Assembly: GCA_012845835.1 (NCBI GenBank)
Contig: JABAKD010000002.1
Location: 5,206,106-5,270,105 of the forward strand
Reading direction: 5' to 3'
Length of the DNA stretch: 64,000 bases
From: Undaria pinnatifida
Lineage: Eukaryota > Sar > Phaeophyceae > Laminariales > Alariaceae
Shown here: piece after piece, positions 19,101 to 29,195 of the stretch
How the letters are laid out: each line of letters begins with the position of its first letter
Position numbering within the stretch: the stretch's first letter is position 1
Program-made: the position numbers and the translations under genes
The notes under the pieces: generated by a model
What the model was told of the DNA's origin: nothing
Databases searched by the model: none
Seen by the model: only the letters and a program-made list of their open reading frames with translations

Positions 19101-20775
19101 CTTTCATTTTCTGGGATATGAGGAGGCTCCTTAACGCCTTTACCACTGGAAGGCCTTTTTTTTCACCTATTTACTTGAAGTTAGTATAGGGAGGGGTATG
19201 GGGGCTCCAAGGGGGGTTAGCCCAAAATCGTCGTAATGACATTCATTCTTGTTTTTGCACAAGCATCATTTTGTATACCTGGAGCACGGGTTTCTTTAAT
19301 CGGATTGCACTTTCGGTTTGCTTAAGATGAGCTTTTGGGTGAGGTCTTATAGATGCTCCTTAACGCCTTTAGTATTAATAGATGCTCCTTAACGCCTTCA
19401 GAACTGGAAACCCTTGTAGGGTAAAAATTACTCGAATTTTGTATGGAGGAGGATTTTGTGGTTCCGAAGGGATTGAGTGAGGAGCCCCGGAAAAAAAAGC
19501 GTGCATGCACACCTCTTCCGCAGCATGCCTTTTTTTTTTCTTTTTTATATCCTCCGGCGGATGGGGAAAAATAAAGCTTAAGCTCACCACATTTCCACGT
19601 ATTTTCATACGCGTCGTGTGTCGATTTAACTCAGTTGCTTTCGCAGCCCAACGCTAGCTGGCGCACCGTTCGGATCCCACTGTAGCGGATAGCGTGAGCT
19701 GTCCCTATCAGTGATCCCAAGATGCATTTTGTTTTGGCTGTGCGTGTTCTCATTTTGTATTGGGGAGGGGGTGGTGGGGTGCGAGACCCCGGGGAAAATG
19801 TCATCGCACTCTTTTGCGGTAGGTTGTAAGTTTGTGCGGGTTTTGTAGGTCTGGGAATCGGAGCGAACGTGCGAATGTTGAGCATGACTCGGCTTCGGTG
19901 CAGACGGAATTACCAAGCGTTCAAAAACGGCTCGGTAGAATTTCCGTTGCAGCTGAGCTAGAGAACCGAACGGGGCGAGCAAAGCGAGATCCCCCCCTCC
20001 GCTCCGAGTACCCCCATCGCCCGTGAGGGTGTCAGCATACCGGGTGAGAAATGTTGCTCATGTATCGCAAAACGATCGCAAACCTTTTGCGATTCGAATG
20101 ATAAATTGAATCGTACGAGGTTTTGGATGAATCGACCGCGACTCGCTAAACCCAAACTGGCGAATTCAAACCCCCATCCCACTCTCACTAACCCATCCAC
20201 GTGGTCGCATTTTCCTTCTTTTAATGCCTAGCGAAACGAGTTTCAAATTCTACGACGGCGCCGAAAACCAAGGGCTCATTTCCAGCCTCGCGTGCCAAAC
20301 TCTTCCGTGTCCCGTGTTTCGCGTGACGACCGGAACCTTCAGAAAAGGAAGAAGTCTAGAAACGGTCTACTACTACTGCTGTAGTTCATTCATTTCTCAC
20401 GATTTTTCTCTGCCTTCCACGAACGCACACAGTTCAGGACAGTTTTAAATACCCACCAGCGCGACTTCCTAGCGAGAAGTACAAAGCAGTAATTTATTTT
20501 CGCATTTTGCGGGCTCTTATGTGTACTACATCATGCTCATGCACGTCTCCCCCCCCCCCTCGCGAACTGAACCCAGGTACCACTTCGTCGAGCGCTCGTA
20601 CGGCAAAACGTCGCGTTCCATCCGCCTTCCCGAGACGGCTGACGTTTCCAAGGCCAGCGCCGAGTACAACAGTGGCGTCCTAACGCTGGCCTTCCCCAAG
20701 AAGGAGGTTGCTGAAACCGCTCGCCGCATTACAATCCCGGTGGGGGACGGGGAGGAAAAGGCCACCGGTAACTAG
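16159..20775 (+). CDS. HSP20: small heat-shock protein (HSP20/alpha-crystallin), gene 2, three exons
   Basis: This is the mirror partner of gene 1, predicted at 190 residues. Exons are 16159-16196, 18667-19002 and 20577-20775, all joined in frame by GT-AG introns. Exon 1 gives MSLTRTGSFDPF. Exon 2 gives MNDVFDSMERDFMTAPGW, then HETANGFELTADLPGV and DVDRESGVLTVSGERK. Exon 3 gives YHFVERSYGKTSRSIRLPE, GVLTLAFPKKE and ITIPV. The protein ends earlier than its paralogues: TAG at 20773-20775 cuts off a tail that is still readable downstream (20776-20831). It is a predicted cytosolic chaperone under the shared heat-shock promoter. Alternative: translation from the exon 2 ATG at 18674 if exon 1 is not used. 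Confidence 0.85.
16230..16530 (+). mobile_element. tRNA-like SINE (family A), plus copy
   Basis: It matches the reverse complement of 48290-48570 over about 290 bp. Shared blocks are CCGGTGGCGTATC, CTCGAGCCTGGTATAG, TCAGTTTCGTGAG, GACTTGCGGAAAGCGC and GTGACCACGGCTTGTCCAG. The other copy keeps a box-B-like GAGTTCGAGTCCCC; here it is partly lost. It lies just inside intron 1. Confidence 0.55.
17773..17868 (+). repeat. 48-bp direct repeat, two units
   Basis: Two adjacent units begin GGACGCCCACTCG and end CTGTCAGCTC with a few substitutions. The unit is an exact multiple of three, and the frame reads DAHSLPKxxVSExVSS twice. Coding is possible but there is no supporting context inside this intron. 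Confidence 0.6.
18350..18470 (+). pseudogene. decayed sHSP exon 2, relic D
   Basis: It contains GGGCGCGATTGATTCACC, then a FFETTERLYVTAPFTG-like reading that follows exon 2 and especially relic C. The ATG is lost and the alpha-crystallin half is absent. The upstream flank CGTGGGTTGCT...TATCGC recurs at about 18509 and just before the true exon 2, so an exon-sized unit was duplicated in tandem. Confidence 0.6.
18667..19002 (+). CDS. HSP20: sHSP gene 2 exon 2
   Basis: A 336-nt exon after the acceptor GCCACAG. It encodes the N-terminal arm and first half of the alpha-crystallin domain, ending AAGGAA|GTGAGT exactly as in gene 1. Confidence 0.85.
19067..19527. mobile_element. diverged MITE with internal duplication
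   Basis: Left end ACGCATGCTACGTTAGAGGT and right end CACCTCTTCCGCAGCATGC are decayed family ends. Internally the block TCCTTAACGCCTT...ACTGGAA, then ACTTGAAGTTAGTATAGGGA, occurs twice in whole or part. Confidence 0.55.
19529..19714 (-). mobile_element. SINE-like retroposon (family B), minus copy
   Basis: T tract, CCTCCGGCGGATGGGGAAAA, GCTTAAGCTCACCACATTTCC, CAGCCCAACGCTAGCTGG, and a 5' end near GTCCCTATCAG. It is very close in sequence to the copies at 12.5 and 42.6 kb, which suggests fairly recent activity. Confidence 0.65.
20577..20775 (+). CDS. HSP20: sHSP gene 2 exon 3, early stop
   Basis: Second half of the alpha-crystallin domain, GVLTLAFPKK and ITIPV, then GDGEEKATGN and TAG. Downstream in the shifted frame, STREGGVANMTTDGDDL and a stop remain, matching the tails of genes 1 and 3. 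Confidence 0.85.
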
Positions 20776-21639
20776 GTTTCCACCAGAGAAGGAGGCGTTG
20801 CCAATATGACTACCGATGGAGACGACCTGTAACGTACAAGTCTATTGGGTGTGACTACTGTCGTGTGACAACCCATGGGATCAGGTCGTGGAGGAAGCCA
20901 GATCACCGGTATCGTGTTCACACCACTGGAAGAGGCGGCGATGGAGACGACGTGTAACGTACAAGGGTATGGACTGTGACTAAACTGCCACGGTTCATAA
21001 GCCTATGGGCCGTGAAGTCTACCCGCTGTGACTATACCCGCCACAGGCCATAGGTTTGTGGGCTGTGACTTGCCGCCGTAAGCCACAGGTCGAGTACGCG
21101 AAGGGATCCAGGCCACCGCGGAAGCCGAAGTGTAAATGCCCGGGTTCTCTGGGCAGGACCTCGTCCACGTACATGCGACGTGTGTCTGTTGATTGTATGT
21201 CTTGTTCGAAGCCGTGTGCTGTGGTACACGAGGGGGTTTGTTTGTTGTTTTGGTGCTTGGGCTTTGGTGTTTGGGCTCAAAGGTTTGTGATTGACGGGAC
21301 CCGCGGGCAACATATACCCGGAATATACCCGGCATGTTTGCACCTCCGAAAATGCCCGGGCAACGCATACCCGGAAAACACCCGGGATATACCCGGTATA
21401 TATGCGCTTCCGCCGTGGGTTCGTGCGCCAATGGTTTTGGTTTGGTTTGATATCTTTAGCCCAAGCTTGGGAATTGGTCGTTCGACTTCGGGTACAGGTT
21501 TTCTACATATACCGAGTTTTGAGAGAGATGCAAATACTTCGTATATATTGAGGCGTCCTGGTGTGAGATGTGAGGCGCGCAAAAAAAGGAAACCTATATA
21601 TCCCACCGTCGCGTAGCTTAGCGTGCACGTTTGGGGGCG
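20776..21639. other. 3' flank of sHSP gene 2, right arm of the inverted duplication
   Basis: It mirrors 9061-9878. It includes the out-of-frame remnant of the ancestral C-terminus (20776-20831), a GCCTATGGGCCGTGAAG-type block and a cluster of CCCGG-TATA motifs at 21300-21410. No gene is visible. Confidence 0.55.
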
Positions 21640-22190
21640 GGCGGAACGGCGCGCTATTTTTAGTAGTTGTGGAGGTTGGTGCATTTCGTTGCGCCTTGCT
21701 TCTCGTTCACGATCCCCATGTTTGATCAAGAGCGGACATGGTGAATGGCTTTTGCATGTTGAGTTTTTTTGCTAGATGTGGTGGACACTGCGCCTCTGCT
21801 GTTCGTCGCACAGCTATACACCCAATTGATGCCGCACGGTTTCAGACTCTTTCTGCTTCGTGTGGTTGTTAAGATGCGGTGAGAGCGGTACCCGGATGAA
21901 ACTTTCCGACATCTTCCAGAGGGTTTCGATAGGGGTGAGAGACCGTTCATGTGCGGGGTCCGGGTCGAGGTCAGGGTCCGGGGCGAAGGAGGGATGTTGA
22001 CAACAAACGGAGTTTGGTTTTTGCGAGCGTAGTTTCCTTTGCACTGTTCCGTGCGGTAACCTGTACCAGGTGTTTGCGTGCCTTTCAGGAGGGGTTGTTG
22101 CTGGTCATGTACACCGCGGTTTGGGCGAAATTTTCGATCGCTACGTGCGGTATGGTAGAACAAGAGTATGACGTGGTGGCGTTAAGACGG
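21640..22190 (-). pseudogene. decayed unidentified sequence in both palindrome arms (right)
   Basis: This is the mirror of 8490-9060. On the minus strand it reads DPDLDPDPAHERSLTPIETL and later ETVRHQLGV and a stop. The two arms agree on the end but differ by frameshifts upstream. It is not recognisable to me. Confidence 0.4.
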
Positions 22191-23320
22191 AAACGCGCAG
22201 ACGATTTCAACGAGTGATGCACGCGGCAAAGCGCAGAGACACGTTTGTGGCGTCAACAAATGATCACATATAATTGAAGGAAATTTTATATTCAGGCTCG
22301 GGGGAAATTTTTGCCGAAACGTGTTTCGATCGCTGCTTCTGCGAAATAACATGTCAAAGGAACACGTTTTCAGAGGCCGCAGTCGCTTTCTGTCGACGGG
22401 GCAAGGGCATGTGATGTTCCCCTGGCAGAGACGCGCAAATTATCGTTGTAGAATGCACGCGTGGCCATCTGTATGACAGCGCTGTGATAAGCAAATGTTT
22501 GTGGCCAGGCGTCGAAGTACCATCGCTGCATGAATGAGCGAATTCGCACGGGCACGTCAGAACAATGCTGTGATGCCGACGTGCTACTAGTGAGGGCCAT
22601 CCTTGTTGTTTCTTAGGCTCTTCCGTTGGAGACCTCCATATGACTCACTCACCCAAGGCATAGATTTTGAGTACACACAGAAAATGAAACCCGATGAGCT
22701 AACCTATGACACCTCGTAGCATTATAGGTATATAACAAACAATACCGCCAAAGAAAGAATAAGTAATTACCTCCCGGCCATGATTTAGGGTTAACCCTGT
22801 TGAGGCACATGTACAGCGAGAGAACGAAGTACAATAATATCGTTGCTTCACCACGGTGCGAGCGTGCAGCACAAGGCAGTGCAAGCTACGCGCGTGTCTT
22901 ACAGGTACTACTTGCATTAAACTTTGGCAGTAAAATCGCATTTCTTAGCATGTTTGGCCCTTTTAGCGCCGGACTCCCGACACGGGACAAACAAACTAGC
23001 AGTTAGAACAGGAAACGTTCGGGAGTTGGAAACATACGTTAACTTTTTTGTAGGCTCCTCGCTTCGGGGGCGCTCTAGAAATTTTGTACCTCACCCGATG
23101 AAGAAAGCAAGAAGGAGACGGCAAACAGAGGGTAGTACGAAGCAAGGCACCAGGCCGACTAGCACGTAGGACCTGCCTACGTAACGTTCAAGCTGCTGCG
23201 ACTACCTTGTGTTTGTTCTTTGTTCTTTGAATTGCCTGCAGATACCGCGGTACTACCACCACCACCGCCGGTATGCGGGTTGTGGCTGAACCGGCGAACA
23301 GAAAAGTTGAGGAAAGTTTG
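22191..23320. other. no recognisable gene
   Basis: Mixed DNA beyond the palindrome. A block near 22855-22920 (GTGCGAGCGTGCAGC, GTGCAAGCTACGCG) weakly matches 42360-42425 inside gene 3 intron 1. That hints at a wider duplication. A (CCA)n run is at about 23259-23272. Confidence 0.4.
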
Positions 23321-23324
23321 AAAA

Positions 23325-23629
23325 GTGCGGGAAGATAGAGGTGCACCATTTTTTCGTCTGAGGTTTCCTTACTTTAGGAGGAGCTTAAGACACGTCCTTC
23401 TTTATATAACCCACAGCTTGATTTGGAGGAAAAAACGTAAAAAGGTGCTACAACACCCGGTCGGTGGATAGAAAGAAAAACCCCATGCGCGGCTTAGGAA
23501 TACAACGAGAATCATCGTGAAAAAAAAAATGACTCATTGCCGACGATTTTGGGTTAAGGAGCCCGTCACTCAGAAACAGAAACCATTTCAGAAGGCGAAA
23601 CGTAGTACCTCGCTATCGTAGCAGGCGTG
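23325..23629. mobile_element. MITE copy
   Basis: Left end partly lost (GAAGATAGAGGTGCACCA). Inner GACGATTTTGGGTTAAGGAG is intact and the right end reads CTCGCTATCGTAGCAGGCGT. Confidence 0.65.
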
Positions 23630-23899
23630 ATACTCAACAGAAGAACAGATTGTTGCACACAAGAGCCATCCTATGGTGCAGGGGTGCAGCTCATCATCAG
23701 TCCCTGAGGTCCTCACATACATGAGGGACCCAATACGACCTCACGCGGAAAATGACTTCGAAAAGCCATGTCGTTCGCACAACCCGAGACCAAGCTTCTA
23801 TGCCTTGGGCTAGTCCTAACACACATGTGTGTACTCGTGAAATTGGTTCACTAACCGGTAGTTCCTCGCTTGCAAGAAGAGAGCGCAGTCGGACAGAAG

Positions 23900-24393
23900 G
23901 TATACTAGCGTTTTTTGGCGCAAAGAGTGCAAACTTTACCGTGGGACGACTCACAAAGTTGCAAGAGCGACATTCGTCTGTTCCGACGACATTGGGTCAA
24001 GTACCCCCCCAGCATTCAGAAAGTAGAAGTATGTTTGCCAAAAAGTGATAAACGCTATGGTACCGCCGTGCGCCTCTTCGTAGGGTATATACTTTATTAT
24101 CTGACGCACACGCCACAGCAGTAGTTTAGGGGTTTGCTTTTTGAAACTATTCGAGGTTCCACCCTTTTGAGAAGTACTCTACCTCACCCAAGCCCGACTT
24201 CGGAAAAAAAATGAAAAGGGCATTCGTTGAACAACAGTGCATACAGTGCATGTAGATACACGTCGAACAACGACTGTAACTGTTAAAAATCCGAATGCTC
24301 TTCCAACGATCCCGGGCAAGTCCGTCATCGTTTGAACAGTCCACCAGAAGAAGTAACTTTTTTTTCGGCCAAAAATGTTACCCCGTAGCGTGT
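23900..24393. mobile_element. two strongly diverged MITE-like fragments
   Basis: Family words survive (TCCGACGACATTGGGTCAAG near 23980; CACCCAAGCCCGACTTCGGA near 24185; AAAAATGTTACCCCGTAGCG near 24373), but ends cannot be defined. Confidence 0.35.
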
Positions 24394-24849
24394 CTAGAAT
24401 GCCCTAGCATGCGGAGGTATTATCCGGGGATATACATACAAACGGTTTCACTCAAAGAGAGCGCAGGCGCGGGGGGAGGGGGCCCCTTCTTCTTGAGACC
24501 TAAGTTGGCTTTGATCAAACCCGAGGACGACCTCCTCGGCTAAGGGCCAGCTTTTCGGAGCATCCATGGTTAGCCAGTTACATGGTGAAATAGATCATTG
24601 GCAGTGCTATATACCGGGGTACCCTCTTGTGTGGGTCTACAAAGAAAGAAGCGTGACTCGTCTAACTGATTCGCGTGCAACCCACCGTCAAGCAAAATAG
24701 CTGTGCCATGCTGTTGGCCGCGCCCCCGTCGAAATATCAAGATATTATTAACCCCTTTTGACCACCACTCGAGGGGAAAACCAGGGTTGGACCCCAAGAT
24801 CCCTGAGGACCATAAACTACACCAGCGGTTTCTGTTCCCAGCATCATCG

Positions 24850-25165
24850 TTGAGGCTGAAACACCGAGGGTACCTTTAGGACTTTGACCAAGGGCACGGT
24901 GGGGGGGGGGGTACCACCTTTTTCGATGCCAGATTTTGAGCCACTTGCACGAGTGACTCTGTACCTCACGGACAAAAACACTATAATAATAGCCGTAGGC
25001 ATTTGTTTTGGCGCGGCGTAGCTTTTACCATATTCCACTGCGGATTCATATCCCAAAACCATGAAGCAGAACCAACACTGCTTAAGCCCGCCAAAAAAGG
25101 AACAGGGGGGTGTCACAAGCGCGAGTGATCCCGAGCCACATTCCAAAACATGCCCCGGAACATGA
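24850..25165. repeat. palindrome-core repeat family, copy 2
   Basis: Palindrome at 24938-24959 (GAGCCACTTG / GAGTGACTC), then CTGTACCTCACGG, TTTTGGCGCGGCGTAGC, and a second GCGCGAGTGATCCCGAGCC core, in the same order as the copy at 3360. Confidence 0.55.
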
Positions 25166-25789
25166 CCCCTCTAGGCAGCGTAGCTTTAAATTATCCACTC
25201 TTTCAATTTTGTTTTTCTGGCTGTGTGGCCGACCCTCGGTTTTTGCTGCGACCGACACTTGGCGTGACGCTTTGTGGTTCACGTTTCACGGCCTGCGGTG
25301 GCTCTTCTTGCGGAGAGCTGATTAGTATTTATGCACCACTAAGGGGGATCAGGTACAGGCTGAGACCAAGGGTACCTGAAAATCAAATATATTGAGTGTG
25401 TCGAAACGAAAGCTAAAGCTACGGGATAGTTTTGTTACTTTTGGGGTTCTTGTTTCAGCGGCTTAACGTCCCTCGCTCGAAGCACGAGTGGCCACCCCGT
25501 TCTGTTTTTGTCTTTTCGGTTTCGCGTCACCTGAGCACTTTCGGCCGCCACGGAACCGGTCAGTACCCTCTTGCGCCGTCAAAACGTGTCGTCTGCCGAT
25601 GTTTGGTAGAGGTTGTGAAAGTCTCTCTCTCGAGTGGTTAGTCCATATGGACGCGCAATACGGCAGTTAGTTCTACCGTCGCCACCCCAACTCTTCTAAA
25701 AAAATGGCCGGTTTTGAAACCAGCGCCCGGCCGTGTAGCACCTCCTAAAATACGGCGCCCCTTGCCACCCGAACGTTACCGCTCGGTCG

Positions 25790-26070
25790 TCCCTTTCTTT
25801 GCGACCAAGGCTACGGTAGGGGGGGTACCCCCATTTTCACTGGTGTGTTTGAGCCACTCGCAAGGGTGGCTCTGTACCCTACGGATGAAGATGGCTTAGG
25901 CACTTGGATTGGCGCAGCTTAGATCACCTTTGCATTGCGGATTGATTTCGTCAATGTAAAAGATAAAGAAAACGTAAGATTGCATAGGAACAAAGGGGTT
26001 ACTCGCGCGAGTGACCCCTAGCCATTGAAATATAAGGCCCAAAAGGGGACCCCCCTGCCGTAGCCTGGGT
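25790..26070. repeat. palindrome-core repeat family, copy 3
   Basis: It starts GACCAAGGCTACGGTAGGGG. The first palindrome is at 25851-25872, then CTGTACCCTACGG, ATTGGCGCAGCTTAG, and a second core GTTACTCGCGCGAGTGACCC. Just upstream (25705-25770) is a GGTTTTGAAACCAGCGCCCG block also seen at 53645 and 54200. Confidence 0.6.
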
Positions 26071-26228
26071 CTTGCCAAACACGAATATATCTATGAGAAA
26101 TATGTTTTTTTCATAGCATCCTTCCTCGTGTCGAGCAGCTATATAAGGTTCGACAAAAGGAGATCTCGCCGGGTTTTGGGGGTTGTGGGGCTGTCGTAGA
26201 ATCAGTCACTTCACAGTGCAACACCGAC

Positions 26229-26551
26229 GGCGCGTGCTACGATAGGGTGGTGGATGCACCTTTTTTCTTTTTCTGAGGTTCCTCATGTTAGGAGGTTAAG
26301 ACATGTCCTTCTTAACCCCCAAAATAACTGATTGGGTGGAGAAAAATATAAATAACTACCTACGTATATACACGGGGACGAAAACTCCCATGGCCTCCAG
26401 GGCGTACTCAACGAGAATCAAGAACACGAAACGATGGCACGCTTCCGACGGTTTTGGATTAGGGAGCACGGTCTATCACAAAATACATCCATGAGAAAAA
26501 ACAAGCGTTTTCCCTTCCCGCTTCATACCTGTATTCACCATAGCACGCGTC
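26229..26551. mobile_element. MITE copy
   Basis: Ends GGCGCGTGCTACGATAGGG and CACCATAGCACGCGTCC. The inner block is TTCCGACGGTTTTGGATTAG. Confidence 0.7.
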
Positions 26552-26584
26552 CCACCCCCCGCAGCCTTGGTCCGGACGTACGTC

Positions 26585-26915
26585 GACGCGTGCTACGATA
26601 GAGCGAGAGGTGTCACTTTGATCGTCTGTGAAAGATGGTCTCTAAGCTTGACGGGACTGTGTTTTTACCCTTGACCCGATATTGTCGTAAAGACAGTATA
26701 CATCTCTTGGGCCGCATTATTTCTTTTTGCACGATTTTCGTCCTGTGTACCTAGAAGGCCTTGGGATTCTTGCATCCGGTAAAAACTTACTACTGTATCT
26801 TAATAGCAGCTTCGTATACGGTTTTTCTCCCTCTCGATGAAGTACGTTTTTTCGGAGAGGTCTTAGGCTCCCACACTGAGAAACCGCGAACCCCAGAAAT
26901 AAAAGGGGGTAACCG
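26585..26915. mobile_element. MITE copy lacking its right end
   Basis: It begins GACGCGTGCTACGATAGAGC in the reverse-internal orientation (TTGACCCGATATTGTCGTAA, then GGAGAGGTCTTAGGCTCCC). It fades into unrelated GC-rich DNA without a right terminal repeat. Confidence 0.55.
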
Positions 26916-26929
26916 AAGACACGGGCCCT

Positions 26930-27235
26930 GCCGCCAGGTGGGGCCAACCTTTGCGGGCGCAGCTGCGGCGCCGGCGGTGGAGGTAGCGGCTGCGTCAACA
27001 ATTGAGAGTGGCGGCCGCGTGTTCGGTCCAGCCTCGGGGGGCGCGGCGTGCACCTCTACCCTGTAGCTTTCGTCTGGACGATACGCTCCCATGTGTATAC
27101 CAGGTACTACCACGTCTTGGCCTAAACCGTTTTCTGACATGACGGCGCCGCTTCTTGATCCGATATTTGTGTGGGTCGTCGGATTTTCTTCTCTCTAAAA
27201 CAAGCAAACATATGTTTCGTGTTGTCGCACCTTAG
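26930..27235. other. GC-rich stretch, no identified gene
   Basis: It is open in several frames (Ala/Val-rich), bordered by a truncated MITE and a truncated miniature LTR element. I cannot recognise a product and see no clear splice sites. Confidence 0.3.
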
Positions 27236-27375
27236 TGTTGAGGTATTGGGGTAATAACTAGTCCGTTTGACCACACTTGCAAAAGGTTAGCCAATAGCTT
27301 ACCCAAGCTAAGCCTTATAACACTCTCCCCCCCTGAAACGGCGGGATAACAGGTCGGCCGGAGACTCAAGTTAAT
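27236..27375 (-). mobile_element. truncated miniature LTR element, copy 3
   Basis: One LTR (27236-27322, TGTTGA to TATAACA) is followed on the plus strand by CTCTCCCCCCCTGAAACGGC and GATAACAGGTCGGCCGGA, the 3' internal part seen in the other copies. The primer-binding-site half and the second LTR are missing. Confidence 0.6.
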
Positions 27376-27471
27376 TGAAAAAACCAAAACAAAAGAAAAG
27401 AAGAGAAAAGAGGAGAAAAGAAGAGGAAACAAGGAAAAAACACAAACTACCAGCAGAGTACCCTAGGAACT

Positions 27472-27728
27472 GACCACGCCTGCTACGATAGAGGTGCGCC
27501 ATATTTTTTCTAACACCACCCCTCAATTTGGGAGCTTAAGATATGATCCTCCCAAAAACTGACTTGGACACATTTGAAGCTCCGACCGGATGAAACATCC
27601 CATGACCTGGGTACACCACAAGAGTCATCATGCAAAAAAAATGGGTCTATTTCCGACGACTTTGGCTTAAGGAGCCCCATCATTGAGAAAAAAAAGCGAA
27701 AAGTGCTACCTCTAGCGTGGCATGCGTC
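27472..27728. mobile_element. MITE copy
   Basis: Ends GACCACGCCTGCTACGATAG and CTAGCGTGGCATGCGTC, with inner TTCCGACGACTTTGGCTTAAG. Confidence 0.7.
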
Positions 27729-28029
27729 TGACCAAAGACGGCATTGGGCTCATAGAGGGTATCAATTGCGTCAATGGCACTGGAGGGAGAACGCAACAAG
27801 GCGAAGAAGTTACAGCGGCATTACGCTAACTTGTGACGGCCATTGGAAGGCCCACAAACTTCAAGACGATGAAGGCCAGACCCAGACTCCAATTTCTTCG
27901 GCAGGACGCCCCCCCCCCCTGCCCCCCCTCCCCTGCCCCCCCTCGTTCCCCCCGTCCCCCCCCTTCCCCCCTCCCCCCTCCCCGCCTGTCCCCCGCCCCC
28001 CTGCCCCTCGCCTCCCTCCCCCCGGCCGC

Positions 28030-29195
28030 TTAGAGATGTCGACGGTGGATGCCGCTGCTGCGGCCTTTGCATATCGCTCTGCAGCTTTGCATCTCTCCGC
28101 GTCATGCTATTTCCGCACGAACGACTCTTCTCCCTCCTGTACCCGTCGAAACCCTCGGCTGGCCTTCCGTGCTGCCTTTTGCCACCCTTTAAAACATCAT
28201 TCTGAAGGCCGACATATCCACCTTCAGATGCACCACCCAATCCTTTTCTTGCGCCCCCCCTGAGTAGGCCTTAACCCCGACAAGTTTCCCAAACACCACC
28301 CTCTGTGGAAGACGCTCCTCCCTCACACGAGCTACGAATCCCGCAAACAACATCCTCCGTGTTTGTGCACTATCGCCTCTACGATCTCGGAATCTGTCTT
28401 GGCAAGCACGTCGGCGTACGATAGGTTGTGGTCGTCGCGCTTCCGTTTCCGCTATCCGAGGCGTCGGAGGAGCATGGAGTGGTGAACCCGTCGTAGCCTG
28501 TCATAGTCAGGCTTGTTCGGGCTCCACCCATGCAACCGTGTGGAGTAGTGTTTCGATCAAATCAGCTTTCAGCAATGGCACCTTCAACCGCAAGCGCATA
28601 GCCGGGTGATCATACATTTCCATCTGGTACCACTGACTGGGAGTACGCCCAGGCCCTCAGAAGACGCCGCGCTATCTCGATGCTGAGTTCTCTGCGCTGA
28701 TAGCCCCGCCTAGGTACACAAACTCGATCTCGTTTGTTTGCATACCTGGCCGGCCCCGCATTGATGGTGAACGGCACCTTCCCCCCACCTCTAGTCTGCA
28801 GGCACAAGTATCTCCGTTTAAGCCTCGGAGACCGTAATCCCGAACGCCGCGCACGCAGTCACGATCACCGTCATCATCCCCTTCCACCCAGTTCTGATGA
28901 TCGCGATACGATGCCCGCATCGTTCGCGTACAGCATACCCCACAATCTCTGCAACTCCTCACCCTCCTTCCCCCCCCGCCCGTCGACTTGGCCTATGCGT
29001 GATGGGCCCTTCTTCTCCCCTTTTCCCAGTGTTTCGTTGGAGCTTCACGATATTGTGTCCGTGACGGATGCATCAGAGGAAGAAGCGTTTCTCGGCCACA
29101 CGCAGTGCCGCCGTGAAAAACATGTTGAACAGCTCAGTGGCGCGAGGAGTATCTGCACCTCAGCTTCCAAAAATGAGCGCCGACCCCCTGCAATG
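28030..29195 (-). pseudogene. decayed LINE-type reverse transcriptase (C-terminal part)
   Basis: Read on the minus strand across several frameshifts and stops, it gives the end of a non-LTR retrotransposon polymerase. A LFNMFFTAALRVAEK stretch is followed by the catalytic region WGMLYANDAGIVSRSSE, where the usual YADD reads YAND. Then come MCLQTRGGGKVPFTINAG, FVYLGGAISAENSAS, a LKVPLLKADLIETLLHT stretch and LFAGFVARVREERLPQRVVF. The order matches RT domain C-termini of LINEs. The lost catalytic Asp and at least five breaks mean it is inactive. The 5' half is absent. Confidence 0.75.

Larger units (their letters stand above)
19003..20576 (+). other. intron 2 of sHSP gene 2
   Basis: A 1574-bp phase-2 intron, GTGAGTGGG to ACCCAG. 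It carries a diverged MITE with an inserted fragment (19067-19527), a SINE-B copy (19529-19714), and then 19790-20350, which mirrors gene 1 intron 2. Confidence 0.75.

Noticed and set aside
27574..28263. 229-residue plus-strand open frame
   Set aside because: It begins inside a MITE and runs antisense into the LINE relic; the minus-strand RT reading explains the second half.
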